From: JAYSFC01 sp041913505
GTDB lineage: Bacteria > Pseudomonadota > Gammaproteobacteria > Burkholderiales > Burkholderiaceae_C
Direction: 5' to 3'
Length of the DNA: 60,640 bases
NCBI GenBank assembly: GCA_041913505.1
Contig: JAYSFC010000004.1
Location: 1-60,640 of the forward strand
The translations under genes were made by a program, and so were the position numbers. The notes below the pieces were generated by a model, which saw only the letters and a list, made by a program, of their open reading frames with translations, was not told the DNA's origin and did no database searches. How positions within the stretch are numbered: position 1 is the first letter of the stretch; each line of letters starts with the position of its first letter. Of the stretch, positions 39,533-47,692 are shown piece by piece.

Positions 39533-40390
39533 TCAGAACTCCAGGTTGTCGATGAGCCGCGTCGTGCCCAGCCGGGCCGCACCCAGGGCTACCAGCGTGC
39601 CGGGCCGGGGGGGCGTGCCAGCGGGCGGCGGCTGCAAGTCGTGCCGTTGGCGCACGGTGAGGTAGTCGGGTGTCCAGCCCTGGTGGGCGAGCGCCTGCAG
39701 GGCCTGCTGTTCCAGTTCTGCCAGGGGCGGCGCGGCCGGAGCCAATGCGGCCTGGGCCAGCGCGCGCAGCGCGTGGGCGAGCTCGATCGACTGCACGCGC
39801 TGCGCCGCGTCGAGGTAGCCATTGCGCGAGCTCAGCGCCAGGCCGTCAGCGGCGCGCTGCGTGTCCCCGGCAACCACCTGCAGCGGCAGCGCGAACTGCT
39901 GCACCATGCGGCGGATCACCATCAGCTGCTGGTAGTCCTTCTTGCCGAACACGGCAGTGCCGCCCGCGTCGGCACCGAAGAACACCGCGGAGAACAGCTT
40001 CATCACCACCGTGCAGACGCCCGTGAAAAAGCCGGGGCGGAAATGCCCTTCGAGGATGTCGGCGAGCTGCGGATCAGGCTGGACCTTGAAGGTCTGCGGC
40101 TCGGGGTAGAGGTCGCTCTCGCGCGGCGCGAACAGCACGTCGCAGCCCGCGGCCTCGAGCCTGGCGCAGTCGGCTTCCCAGGTGCGCGGGTAGCTGTCGA
40201 AGTCCTCGTGCGGCAGAAACTGCAGCCGGTTCACGAAGATGCTGGCGACCATGACGTCGCCCAGGGGCTTGGCCTGGCGCACGAGCGCGATGTGGCCGTC
40301 GTGCAGGTTGCCCATGGTGGGCACGAAGGCGGGGCGGCCGCGCCCGGCCAGGGCGGCGCGCAGGTCGGGGATGGAGTGGGCGATGAGCAT
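39533..40390 (-). CDS. panC: Pantothenate synthetase (pantoate-beta-alanine ligase)
   Basis: A 285-aa enzyme joining pantoate and beta-alanine with ATP to form pantothenate. Motifs include FVPTMGNLHDGHIALV (HxGH nucleotide-binding motif), SIFVNRLQF, AVFGKKDYQQL and LSSRNGYLDAAQR. It starts 5 bp after panB ends and is therefore in a panB-panC operon. Its beta-alanine substrate would come from PanD at 50947-51327. Confidence 0.97.
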   Translation of the reverse strand: MLIAHSIPDLRAALAGRGRPAFVPTMGNLHDGHIALVRQAKPLGDVMVASIFVNRLQFLPHEDFDSYPRTWEADCARLEAAGCDVLFAPRESDLYPEPQTFKVQPDPQLADILEGHFRPGFFTGVCTVVMKLFSAVFFGADAGGTAVFGKKDYQQLMVIRRMVQQFALPLQVVAGDTQRAADGLALSSRNGYLDAAQRVQSIELAHALRALAQAALAPAAPPLAELEQQALQALAHQGWTPDYLTVRQRHDLQPPPAGTPPRPGTLVALGAARLGTTRLIDNLEF

Positions 40391-40395
40391 GGGAT

Positions 40396-41289
40396 TCACC
40401 AGGCGTGGAGCGTGTCGTCGGGAAAGCGGCCGTCCTTCACGGCGCGCACATAGGCTTCGAACGCGCCGCGCACGCTGCCTGCGTCCTGCATGAAGTTGTG
40501 CACGAACTTCGGGTTCTTGCCCAGGTTGACGCCGAGCATGTCGTGCATCACCAGCACCTGGCCCGCTGTGCCGCTGCCCGCGCCAATGCCGATGGTGTGG
40601 CAGCGGGGCAGGGCGGCCGTCAGCTCGCGCGCGAGCGGCGCGGGCACCATTTCGAGCACCAGCATCGCGGCGCCGGCATCCTGCAGCTCGGCCGCCTCCT
40701 TGCGCAGCTGGTGCGCGGCGGCCTCGTCCTTGCCCTGGACGCGGTAGCCGCCCAGGGCGTGCACGGTCTGCGGCGTGAGGCCCAGGTGCGCGCACACGGG
40801 CACACCGCGCTCGACGAGGAACTGCACCGTCGGTGCGGTCCAGCCGCCGCCTTCGAGCTTGACCATGTGGGCCCCCGCCTGCATCAGCGTGCAGGCGCTG
40901 CGCAGGGCCTGCTCTCGGCTCTCGGCGTAGCTGCCATAGGGCAGATCGGCAATGAGCCAGGCCGTGCCCTGCACGCGGTGCAGGCCGCGCGCCACGCTGG
41001 CCGTGTGGTAGGCCATGGTGTCCAGCGTCACGCCCACGGTGCTGGGCAGGCCCTGGCAGACCATGCCGAGCGAGTCGCCCACGAGGATGCATTCCACACC
41101 CGCCGCGTCGGCCACGGCGGCGAAGGTGGCGTCGTAGGCCGTGAGCATGGTGATTTTCTCGCCCGCCTCGCGCATCTGCGCCAGGCGCGGCAGGCTCACG
41201 GGGCGGCGCTGCGGCAGCGGCGACGCGGGGGGCAGCGTGCCGTAGGGAGTGCCGGCGGTGGCCGGTGCGGAAGCTTGGGGTGCGGTCAT
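40396..41289 (-). CDS. panB: 3-methyl-2-oxobutanoate hydroxymethyltransferase
   Basis: A 297-aa enzyme making ketopantoate from ketoisovalerate and methylene-tetrahydrofolate. Motifs: LTAYDATFAAVADAAGVECILVGDSLGM, YGSYAESREQALRSACTLMQAGAHMVKLEGG, and HLGLTPQTVHALGGYRVQGK. The N-terminal 35 residues before LPRLAQ are a low-complexity extension. ATG 41289 is preferred over the longer frame to 41355, which overlaps the divergent nadC promoter region. It is divergent from nadC with 59 bp between starts. Confidence 0.96.
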   Translation of the reverse strand: MTAPQASAPATAGTPYGTLPPASPLPQRRPVSLPRLAQMREAGEKITMLTAYDATFAAVADAAGVECILVGDSLGMVCQGLPSTVGVTLDTMAYHTASVARGLHRVQGTAWLIADLPYGSYAESREQALRSACTLMQAGAHMVKLEGGGWTAPTVQFLVERGVPVCAHLGLTPQTVHALGGYRVQGKDEAAAHQLRKEAAELQDAGAAMLVLEMVPAPLARELTAALPRCHTIGIGAGSGTAGQVLVMHDMLGVNLGKNPKFVHNFMQDAGSVRGAFEAYVRAVKDGRFPDDTLHAW

Positions 41290-41348
41290 GGTGCGGGTCC
41301 CTGCGTGAAGTGCCGCGAGTCTATGCGATACCGCTATGCTTGCCGCCC

Positions 41349-42233
41349 ATGACACATTCGAATGACCTCCCTATGACGCCCGAGGCCATCGCGGCCCTGG
41401 CCCGCGAGGACGTGGCCCGCGCGCTGCAGGAAGACGTGGGCACCGGCGACCTCACGGCCGGTTTGATCGACCCCGCGCGGCGTGCGCGTGCCCGTGTGCT
41501 GGTGCGCGAGGCCGCCGTGCTCTGCGGTACCCCCTGGGCCGAGGCCGCGCTGCGTGCGCTCGACCCCGGCGTGCGGCTGACCTGGCATGTGGCCGAGGGC
41601 CAGCGCTGTGCGCCGGACCAGGTGGTGCTCGAGATCGAGGGCAACGCACGCGCGCTGCTCAGCGCCGAACGCACGGCGCTCAACTTCCTGCAGCTGCTCT
41701 CGGCCGTGGCCACCAAGACCCGTACCTACGTGGACGCCGTGGCGGGCACGCGCGCCCATATCGTGGACACGCGCAAGACCCTGCCGGGCCTGCGCCTGGC
41801 GCAGAAGTACGCCGTGCGCATGGGCGGCGGCACCAACCACCGCATCGGGCTGCACGACGCCGTGCTCATCAAGGAGAACCACATCGCCGCCGCGGGCGGC
41901 GTCACGGCCGTGCTGCGTGCCGCGCAGGCCGTGGCCGCGCAGGCGAAGTTCATCGAGATCGAGGTGGAGACCCTGGAGCAACTGGCCGAGGCCCTGGCCG
42001 CCGGCGCGAAGATGGTGCTGCTCGATAACATGCCGCTGCCCCTGCTGCGCGAAGCCGTCGCACTCAATGCCGCGCATCCTGAAGGCGGGGCCATCCTCGA
42101 AATCTCGGGCGGCGTCACCCTCGAAGGCCTGCGCGCGCTTGCCGAGACGGGCGTGGACCGCATCTCCATCGGCACGCTGACCAAGGACGTGAAGGCCACC
42201 GATTTCTCCATGCGCCTTCAAGAGATTGCCTGA
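41349..42233 (+). CDS. nadC: Nicotinate-nucleotide pyrophosphorylase (quinolinate phosphoribosyltransferase)
   Basis: A 294-aa enzyme converting quinolinate and PRPP to nicotinate mononucleotide. Motifs: EDVGTGDLTAGLID, ERTALNFLQLLSAVATKT, DTRKTLPGLRLAQKYAVRMGGGTNHR and the C-terminal LEISGGVTLEGLRALAETGVDRISIG. It is followed 56 bp later by nadA; nadB is at 51361-52941, so all three genes of de novo NAD synthesis are within 11 kb. Confidence 0.97.
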   Translation: MTHSNDLPMTPEAIAALAREDVARALQEDVGTGDLTAGLIDPARRARARVLVREAAVLCGTPWAEAALRALDPGVRLTWHVAEGQRCAPDQVVLEIEGNARALLSAERTALNFLQLLSAVATKTRTYVDAVAGTRAHIVDTRKTLPGLRLAQKYAVRMGGGTNHRIGLHDAVLIKENHIAAAGGVTAVLRAAQAVAAQAKFIEIEVETLEQLAEALAAGAKMVLLDNMPLPLLREAVALNAAHPEGGAILEISGGVTLEGLRALAETGVDRISIGTLTKDVKATDFSMRLQEIA

Positions 42234-42289
42234 GGCGAGACAATAGAAACCCCGCGATGCCGCCGCAGTCCGGCGGCGAGAGCCTTGCC

Positions 42290-43414
42290 ATGAACACGAT
42301 TGCCATCAAGGATGTGGAGTACGAGCAGCCGCTCGCCGGCACCGAGGGTGCCGCTTGCTCCACCAAGCACGCCTGGGCCCGCGTGCCCGCCGAGCCCGGC
42401 CCCGCCGAGCGCGCCGCGCTCAAGGACCGCATCCGCCGCCTGCTGAAGGAAAAGAACGCCGTCATGGTGTCGCACTACTACGTGCACCCGGACCTGCAGG
42501 ACCTGGCCGAGGAAACCGGCGGCATCGTGAGCGATTCGCTCGAAATGGCGCGCTTCGGCCGCGACCACGCCGCGCAGACCCTGGTGGTCTCCGGCGTGCG
42601 CTTCATGGGCGAGACGGCCAAGATCCTCAGCCCGGAAAAAACCGTGCTCATGCCCGACCTGGACGCGACCTGCTCGCTCGACCTGGGCTGCCCCATCGAC
42701 CAGTTCAGTGCCTTCTGCGACCAGCACCCGGACCGCACCGTGGTGGTCTACGCCAACACCAGTGCCGCCGTGAAGGCGCGTGCGGACTGGCTCGTCACGT
42801 CGAGCTGCGCGCTTGACATCGTGCGCGCGCTGAAAGAGGCCGGCCACAAGATTCTCTGGGCCCCTGACCGGCACCTGGGCGCCTACATCCAGCAGCAGAC
42901 GGGCGCCGACATGGTGTTCTGGAACGGCGCCTGCATCGTGCACGACGAGTTCAAGGCGCTGGAGCTGGAGCTGCTGAAAAAAGAGCACCCGCAAGCCAAG
43001 ATCCTCGTGCATCCCGAAAGCCCGCCCGAGGTCGTCGCCCTGGCCGATGCCGTGGGCTCGACCTCCGCGATCCTCAAGGCCGCGCGCGAGATGGAGGCGC
43101 AGGAGTTCATCGTCGCCACCGACAACGGCATGATGCACAAGCTGCGCACGCTCAACCCCGGCAAGACCTTCTACGAAGCGCCCACGGCCGGCAACAGCGC
43201 CACCTGCAAAAGCTGCGCGCACTGCCCCTGGATGGCGATGAACGGCCTGGCCGACGTCGCGCGCGTGCTGGAAACGGGCGCCAATGCCATCCACGTGGAC
43301 CCCGCATTGATTCCGCGCGCGCGCCAGCCGATCGACCGCATGCTTGCCTTTACCGCTGCGCTCAAGAGCGGGCAGCCGGCCGGTACGCTGGTGCCGCACC
43401 TGGGTGCGGTTTGA
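42290..43414 (+). CDS. nadA: Quinolinate synthase NadA
   Basis: A 374-aa iron-sulfur enzyme condensing iminoaspartate (from NadB) with dihydroxyacetone phosphate. Cysteines expected to hold the [4Fe-4S] cluster are in DATCSLDLGC, NGACIVHDEF and CKSCAHCPWMAMN; other motifs are AVMVSHYYVHPDLQDLAE and VHPESPPEVV. ATG 42290 is preferred because it matches the family start; ATG 42257 is in frame and would add 11 residues, but a CCGCCG...CGGCGG inverted repeat lies between them and could instead be part of the leader. Confidence 0.95.
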   Translation: MNTIAIKDVEYEQPLAGTEGAACSTKHAWARVPAEPGPAERAALKDRIRRLLKEKNAVMVSHYYVHPDLQDLAEETGGIVSDSLEMARFGRDHAAQTLVVSGVRFMGETAKILSPEKTVLMPDLDATCSLDLGCPIDQFSAFCDQHPDRTVVVYANTSAAVKARADWLVTSSCALDIVRALKEAGHKILWAPDRHLGAYIQQQTGADMVFWNGACIVHDEFKALELELLKKEHPQAKILVHPESPPEVVALADAVGSTSAILKAAREMEAQEFIVATDNGMMHKLRTLNPGKTFYEAPTAGNSATCKSCAHCPWMAMNGLADVARVLETGANAIHVDPALIPRARQPIDRMLAFTAALKSGQPAGTLVPHLGAV

Positions 43415-43424
43415 TGTGTTTGCT

Positions 43425-43470
43425 CCTTATTTAATAGCTTAAAAAGTCCGATGTAATTGGACTTACCGGC
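43425..43470 (+). repeat. AT-rich patch and hairpin before pabB-pabC
   Basis: CTTATTTAATAGCTTAAAAAG resembles the AT-rich dispersed patches noted elsewhere. A 6-bp inverted repeat AAGTCC (43444-43449) and GGACTT (43459-43464) overlaps the 3' side of this patch and ends 9 bases before the TTG start at 43474, where it could affect ribosome access. Confidence 0.4.
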
Positions 43471-43473
43471 GAT

Positions 43474-45234
43474 TTGACCGATATTTGCCTGATCGACTTC
43501 GCCGACCCGCGTGATCCCGCCGGGCCGCGCCTGCGCCATGCCTTCGGGCCAGCGCACGCCACGCTCGTGGCCCAGGCACCGCACGAGGTACGCGGCGTGC
43601 TCGACGCCGTGGAGTCCGCCGCGCGCGCGGGCGCCTGGGTGGTGGGCCAGCTGCGCTACGAGGCCGCGCCCGCGTTCGACGCGGCCCTGCACACCCATGC
43701 GGCCGACGGCCCGCTGGCCTGGTTCGCGGTGTTCGATGCCCCGCGGCCCTGGGACGGCAGCTCGGAGCCCGGCGAGGCCGCAGTGCAATGGCAGGGCGAG
43801 ATCGCGCGGCCCGCGTTCGACGCGGCCATCGCGCGCATCCGCGGCGCCATCGGCGCGGGCGAGTGCTACCAGGTCAACTTCACGGCGCCGCGCACGGGCG
43901 CTTGGCAGGGCGACGCACGGGCCCTGTTCGCGGCGCTGCGCCGCGCGCAGCCGGGCGGCTACGCGGCGTTCCTCGACATGGGGCTGGAGCAGACGCTCTC
44001 CGTGTCGCCCGAGCTGTTCTTCGACTGGCGCGGCGGCAGCCTGCTCGCGCGCCCCATGAAGGGCACGGCCCCGCGCGGCGCCACGCCCGCGCAGGATGCG
44101 GCCCAGGCTGCGCAGCTGCGTGCCAGCCCCAAGGAGCGGGCCGAGAACGTGATGATCGTGGACCTGCTGCGCAACGATCTCTCGCGCGTGGCCGAGCCGC
44201 ACAGCGTGCGCGTGCCGCGCCTCTTTCACACCGAGCAACTGCCCACTGTGTGGCAGATGACTTCCGACGTCGTGGCGCGCACGCGGGCGGGCACCCGCCT
44301 GGCCGACGTGTTCGGCGCGCTGTTCCCGTGCGGTTCGGTCACGGGCGCCCCCAAGGTGCGCGCCATGCAGCTCATCCAGGAACTGGAAGGCGCACCGCGT
44401 GGCGTGTACTGCGGCGCCGTGGGCGTGGTACGGCCCGACGGCCAAGGCGGCGTGGCCGCCACTTTCAACGTGCCGATCCGCACCGTGGCGCTGCGCGGCG
44501 CGCAGGCCGTATGCGGCATCGGCAGCGGCATCACCTGGGGGTCGGAGGCCGGGGCCGAGTGGCGTGAGTGGGCTGCCAAGCGTGCCTTCGTGGAGCGCGC
44601 GAGTGCGCCGTTCGAGCTGCTCGAAACCCTGGCGCTCGAGGCGGGCGTGCTGCTCCACCGTGCCGAGCACCTGGAGCGCATGCGGGCGGGCGCCACGCAC
44701 TTTGGCTATCCCTGGAGCGGGCCGCGCGTGGAGGCCTGCCTGGACGTGCTGGCCGCAGCCCACCCGCAGGGTGCATGGCGCGCGCGCCTGCTGCTTGATG
44801 CGCACGGCGTGCCGCGTGCCGAAGCCTTCGCACTGCAGCCCACGCCCACGCCCGTGCGCCTGGCGCTGGCGGACCGGCCTTTTGCCGAGGCCCATGGCGA
44901 GTTCGTGCGCCACAAGACCACGCGCCGCGCGCACTATGCCGCCTTCGCGCCCCGACCGGGCAGTGGCGTGTTCGACACGGTGCTCTACAACGAGCAGGGC
45001 GAGATCACCGAGACCACCTTCGGCAACCTGGCCATGCAGATCGAAGGCCAATGGGTCACGCCACCGCTCTCCTGCGGTCTGCTGCCGGGCGTAGGCCGGG
45101 CCATGGCGCTGCGCGAAGGGCGGGTGCGCGAGGCGGTGGTTCACCTGCAGGACCTGCCGCGCGTGCAGGGCTGGGCCTTCGTCAACAGCCTGCGCGGCTG
45201 GCTGGCGGCCGAACTCGCGCCCGCCGCAGCCTGA
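43474..45234 (+). CDS. pabB: Fused aminodeoxychorismate synthase (PabB) - aminodeoxychorismate lyase (PabC)
   Basis: A 586-aa fusion for p-aminobenzoate (folate) synthesis. Residues 100-370 are the chorismate-binding PabB domain (GECYQVNFTAP, LRNDLSRVAEP, FPCGSVTGAPKVRAMQLI). Residues 385-580 are a class IV aminotransferase domain of PabC type (FVRHKTTRRAHYAAF with the PLP lysine, GVFDTVLYNEQGEITETTFGNLAMQ, PPLSCGLLPGVGRAM). The start is a TTG (43474); in-frame upstream sequence soon meets a stop and offers no ATG. The glutaminase PabA is not in the window. Confidence 0.93.
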   Translation: MTDICLIDFADPRDPAGPRLRHAFGPAHATLVAQAPHEVRGVLDAVESAARAGAWVVGQLRYEAAPAFDAALHTHAADGPLAWFAVFDAPRPWDGSSEPGEAAVQWQGEIARPAFDAAIARIRGAIGAGECYQVNFTAPRTGAWQGDARALFAALRRAQPGGYAAFLDMGLEQTLSVSPELFFDWRGGSLLARPMKGTAPRGATPAQDAAQAAQLRASPKERAENVMIVDLLRNDLSRVAEPHSVRVPRLFHTEQLPTVWQMTSDVVARTRAGTRLADVFGALFPCGSVTGAPKVRAMQLIQELEGAPRGVYCGAVGVVRPDGQGGVAATFNVPIRTVALRGAQAVCGIGSGITWGSEAGAEWREWAAKRAFVERASAPFELLETLALEAGVLLHRAEHLERMRAGATHFGYPWSGPRVEACLDVLAAAHPQGAWRARLLLDAHGVPRAEAFALQPTPTPVRLALADRPFAEAHGEFVRHKTTRRAHYAAFAPRPGSGVFDTVLYNEQGEITETTFGNLAMQIEGQWVTPPLSCGLLPGVGRAMALREGRVREAVVHLQDLPRVQGWAFVNSLRGWLAAELAPAAA

Positions 45235-45252
45235 AGGACTGGCCCCCGTTCC

Positions 45253-46137
45253 TCACATCGCCGGCTGGTCGCTGCGGGCCTTGAGGTTGGCCTTGAGCTG
45301 CGCCCCCATGGGCATGTTCAGCACCACGCCCTTGGGCGGGATGGGGGATTCGAACCACTTCTTGTAGAGCCGGGTGAATTCACCGGTGCGCATGAGCCGG
45401 GCCAGGGTGCCGTCGACGAGCTTCTTGAACTCGGGGTCGTTCTTGCGCACCATGCAGGCATACGGCTCGACCTGCAGCGTCTCGCCCACGACTTCGAGCG
45501 CCGCAGGGTTGCTGGAGTTGGCCCGCAGGCCGAACAGCAGCACATCGTCCATCGCAAAGGCCACGGCCTGGTCGCTTTCGACCATGCCCAGCGCGTCACC
45601 GTAGTCCTTGCCCAGCATGATCTTCATGTTCAGGCGGTGATCGGCGCTGTACTGGCGGATCAGCTTTTCATTGGTGCTGCCGGCGGTGGTGGCCACGGTC
45701 TTGCCAGCCAGGTCGGCATAGCCCTGGATACCGGAGGTTTTCTTGGCCAGCAGGCGCGTACCGGTATAGAAATGGTTGATGGCAAAGGAAACTTCCTTGC
45801 CGCGCGCCGAGGTGTTGGTGGTGGAGCCGCACTCCAGGTCGTAGGTGCCATCGACCAGCAGCGGGATGCGGTTTTGCGCCGTCACGGGCAAGTACTCCAC
45901 CCGCAGGAACGGCCTGTGCAGCCGCAGGCGCACGTCGTCGACGATGGCTTCGGTCAGATCCACCGCGAAGCCCACCGCTTTGTGCGTTCCGATCACGTAG
46001 CTGAAGGGTACAGCCGTTTCGCGGTAAGACACGGTGATCTTGTCGCTGGCGGCGATCTTCTGGAGCGTCTGCGCCTGGGCCGCCGGCATGGCAGCCGACA
46101 GGGCCGCAGCAAACAATGCAATGCTGAGGTTTTTCAT
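45253..46137 (-). CDS. Amino-acid ABC transporter substrate-binding protein (GltI-like)
   Basis: A 294-aa periplasmic binding protein of family 3, with a signal peptide (about residues 1-23, AAQAQ). Typical segments are ITVSYRETAVPFSYVIGTHKAVGFAVDL, TYDLECGSTTNTSARGKEVSFAINHFYTGTRLLAKK and VESDQAVAFAMDDVLLFGL, which resemble the glutamate/aspartate binder GltI. No permease or ATPase gene is adjacent. It lies 140 bp downstream of the isomerase gene on the same strand and may have its own promoter. Confidence 0.9.
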   Translation of the reverse strand: MKNLSIALFAAALSAAMPAAQAQTLQKIAASDKITVSYRETAVPFSYVIGTHKAVGFAVDLTEAIVDDVRLRLHRPFLRVEYLPVTAQNRIPLLVDGTYDLECGSTTNTSARGKEVSFAINHFYTGTRLLAKKTSGIQGYADLAGKTVATTAGSTNEKLIRQYSADHRLNMKIMLGKDYGDALGMVESDQAVAFAMDDVLLFGLRANSSNPAALEVVGETLQVEPYACMVRKNDPEFKKLVDGTLARLMRTGEFTRLYKKWFESPIPPKGVVLNMPMGAQLKANLKARSDQPAM

Positions 46138-46277
46138 GGCAGGCTTTCGGCAAGTTCAATGGATGAAAGAGCGGCCCTGCGGCAAACCCGCAGCAGGGGC
46201 GCTGATTCAGTATGAGCCTGCCATTCCCGCTCTCATTGACCTCGATCAACTGCCGGAGCGGCGCCGGTGGCGTGGCC

Positions 46278-46637
46278 TCAGAGCCGTTCTTTGACGTAGC
46301 TCGGCCGGTCCATGTCCACGATTTCCACGCTGAGCTGCACCAGCACCCCTGGGGGGCGCGGCGTGAGGCGGCGCAGCACCTCGGCCACGCGGCCGGACAG
46401 GTCCTTCTTGGCTTCAGGTGTGCGGCCCGAGAGCAGGCGCAGCTGCGCATGCACGAAGGCACGGTGGGCCGGTGCGGTGCCCACCTCGAACTGCTGCACG
46501 GGAGCGATGCGGCTCTTGAGGTCGGCCTCGTCGGCCACTTCGGGGCTCGCGCAGACGGCGGCATTGAGTTCGGCGAGCGCCTGGGCCTCGGGGAAGCCGG
46601 CGAGGTTGCGGGAGTATTCGACGATCAGGTGGGGCAT
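46278..46637 (-). CDS. 5-carboxymethyl-2-hydroxymuconate isomerase-like protein
   Basis: A 119-aa protein of the CHMI/tautomerase superfamily. After removal of Met, Pro becomes residue 1 (MPHLIVEYSRNL), the catalytic base in this family. The length and the C-terminal VLVQLSVEIVDMDRPSYVKERL match CHMI. In E. coli this enzyme acts in homoprotocatechuate breakdown, but no such pathway genes are near; the neighbours are queD/queE. It begins 27 bp after queD and could be co-transcribed with the pan-bio-que genes. Confidence 0.85.
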   Translation of the reverse strand: MPHLIVEYSRNLAGFPEAQALAELNAAVCASPEVADEADLKSRIAPVQQFEVGTAPAHRAFVHAQLRLLSGRTPEAKKDLSGRVAEVLRRLTPRPPGVLVQLSVEIVDMDRPSYVKERL

Positions 46638-46664
46638 GTCGGGCCTCTGGTGGGGTGAAAAAGT

Positions 46665-47051
46665 TCAGAACAGGTCGAGCGTACAGCCATCGCCGAGCGC
46701 GTCGCGCCACACGCGCACGCGGCTGGGCGGGGGCTGCATGTCGGACAGGGCCTCGGCGATGAAGCGGCAGAGGTTCTCGAGCGTGGGTGCGCCCAGGCCC
46801 GGCACCTCGTCGAGCAGGTGGTGGTCGAGCCGCTCGCGCAGCACGGCCAGGCGCTGGCGCAGGTAGCCCAGGTCTTGCACCATGCCGGTGGCGGGGTCGA
46901 GCGGCCCGGTAAGCGAGACCTCGGCGTGGTAGGTATGGCCGTGGATGCGGCGGCTGCCCTCGGCCTCGATCTCGCGGCGCAGGGTGTGGGCCGCGTCGAA
47001 GAAGATGCGCTGGTGGACGGTGTATTGCTGCGGCATGGCGGGGTGGGGCAT
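46665..47051 (-). CDS. queD: QueD-like 6-pyruvoyl/6-carboxytetrahydropterin synthase lacking the usual catalytic cysteine
   Basis: A 128-aa T-fold enzyme homologue. Zinc-ligand histidines are visible in FDAAHTL and RRIHGHTYHAEV. In typical QueD the segment before HGH reads CGRLHGH, with the catalytic cysteine; here it is SRRIHGH, with Ser in that place. It starts 2 bp after queE, so a role in preQ0 synthesis is still the best guess, but the missing Cys argues for altered chemistry or a different nucleophile. ATG 47051 is used; ATG 47036 is an alternative. Confidence 0.85.
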   Translation of the reverse strand: MPHPAMPQQYTVHQRIFFDAAHTLRREIEAEGSRRIHGHTYHAEVSLTGPLDPATGMVQDLGYLRQRLAVLRERLDHHLLDEVPGLGAPTLENLCRFIAEALSDMQPPPSRVRVWRDALGDGCTLDLF

Positions 47052-47053
47052 CG

Positions 47054-47692
47054 TCAGCGGATGCCGGTGAGCTTGTGGGTCTGCAGGCTCAGTCGCCACG
47101 CCGGGCGCTGCATGCAGAGATCGATGCACAGCGCGATGTGGGCCGCCTGGTCGGGGCCGTCCATGGGCTGCAGGAAACGGTGGCTGAACTGGCCCGTGGT
47201 TTCGAGCGTGTCGAGGTTCAGGCCGCTCTGGGGCCAGACCAGCTTGAGCTCCTGGCCCTCGCGCTGCACCCACTCGGCGCCAGCCTTGGGGCTGATGCAC
47301 AGCCAGTCGATCCCGGGCGGCGCGGCGATGGTGCCGTTGCTCTCGACGGCGACGCGAAAGCCCTCGGCATGCAGCGCATCAATGAGCGGCCCATCCACCT
47401 GCAGCAGCGGCTCGCCGCCCGTGAGCACCACGAGGCGGTGCGCGCGGTCCTGCGCGGGCCATTGCGCCGCGATCTGGCGTGCCAGGGCGCCCGCGTCGGC
47501 GAACTTGCCGCCCAGCGTGCCGTCGGTGCCTACGAAGTCGGTGTCGCAGAAGCGGCAGATGGCACTCGCGCGGTCCTGCTCGCGGCCGCTCCAGAGGTTG
47601 CAGCCCGCGAAGCGGCAGAACACGGCAGGCATGCCGGCCTGGCCGCCTTCGCCCTGCAGGGTGTAGAAGATTTCCTTGACGCTGTAGCTCAT
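47054..47692 (-). CDS. queE: 7-carboxy-7-deazaguanine synthase QueE
   Basis: A 212-aa radical SAM enzyme that forms the 7-deazaguanine ring in preQ0/queuosine synthesis. The cluster cysteines are in a CxxxxC...C-x2-C arrangement: FAGCNLWSG then Cys after 14 residues in ICRFCDTDF, the QueE-type C-x14-C-x2-C motif. The start EIFYTLQGEGGQAGMPAVFCR and VLTGGEPLLQ are family-typical. The ATG overlaps the bioF stop by 4 bp (ATGA), so it is translationally coupled to biotin synthesis. Confidence 0.95.
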   Translation of the reverse strand: MSYSVKEIFYTLQGEGGQAGMPAVFCRFAGCNLWSGREQDRASAICRFCDTDFVGTDGTLGGKFADAGALARQIAAQWPAQDRAHRLVVLTGGEPLLQVDGPLIDALHAEGFRVAVESNGTIAAPPGIDWLCISPKAGAEWVQREGQELKLVWPQSGLNLDTLETTGQFSHRFLQPMDGPDQAAHIALCIDLCMQRPAWRLSLQTHKLTGIR

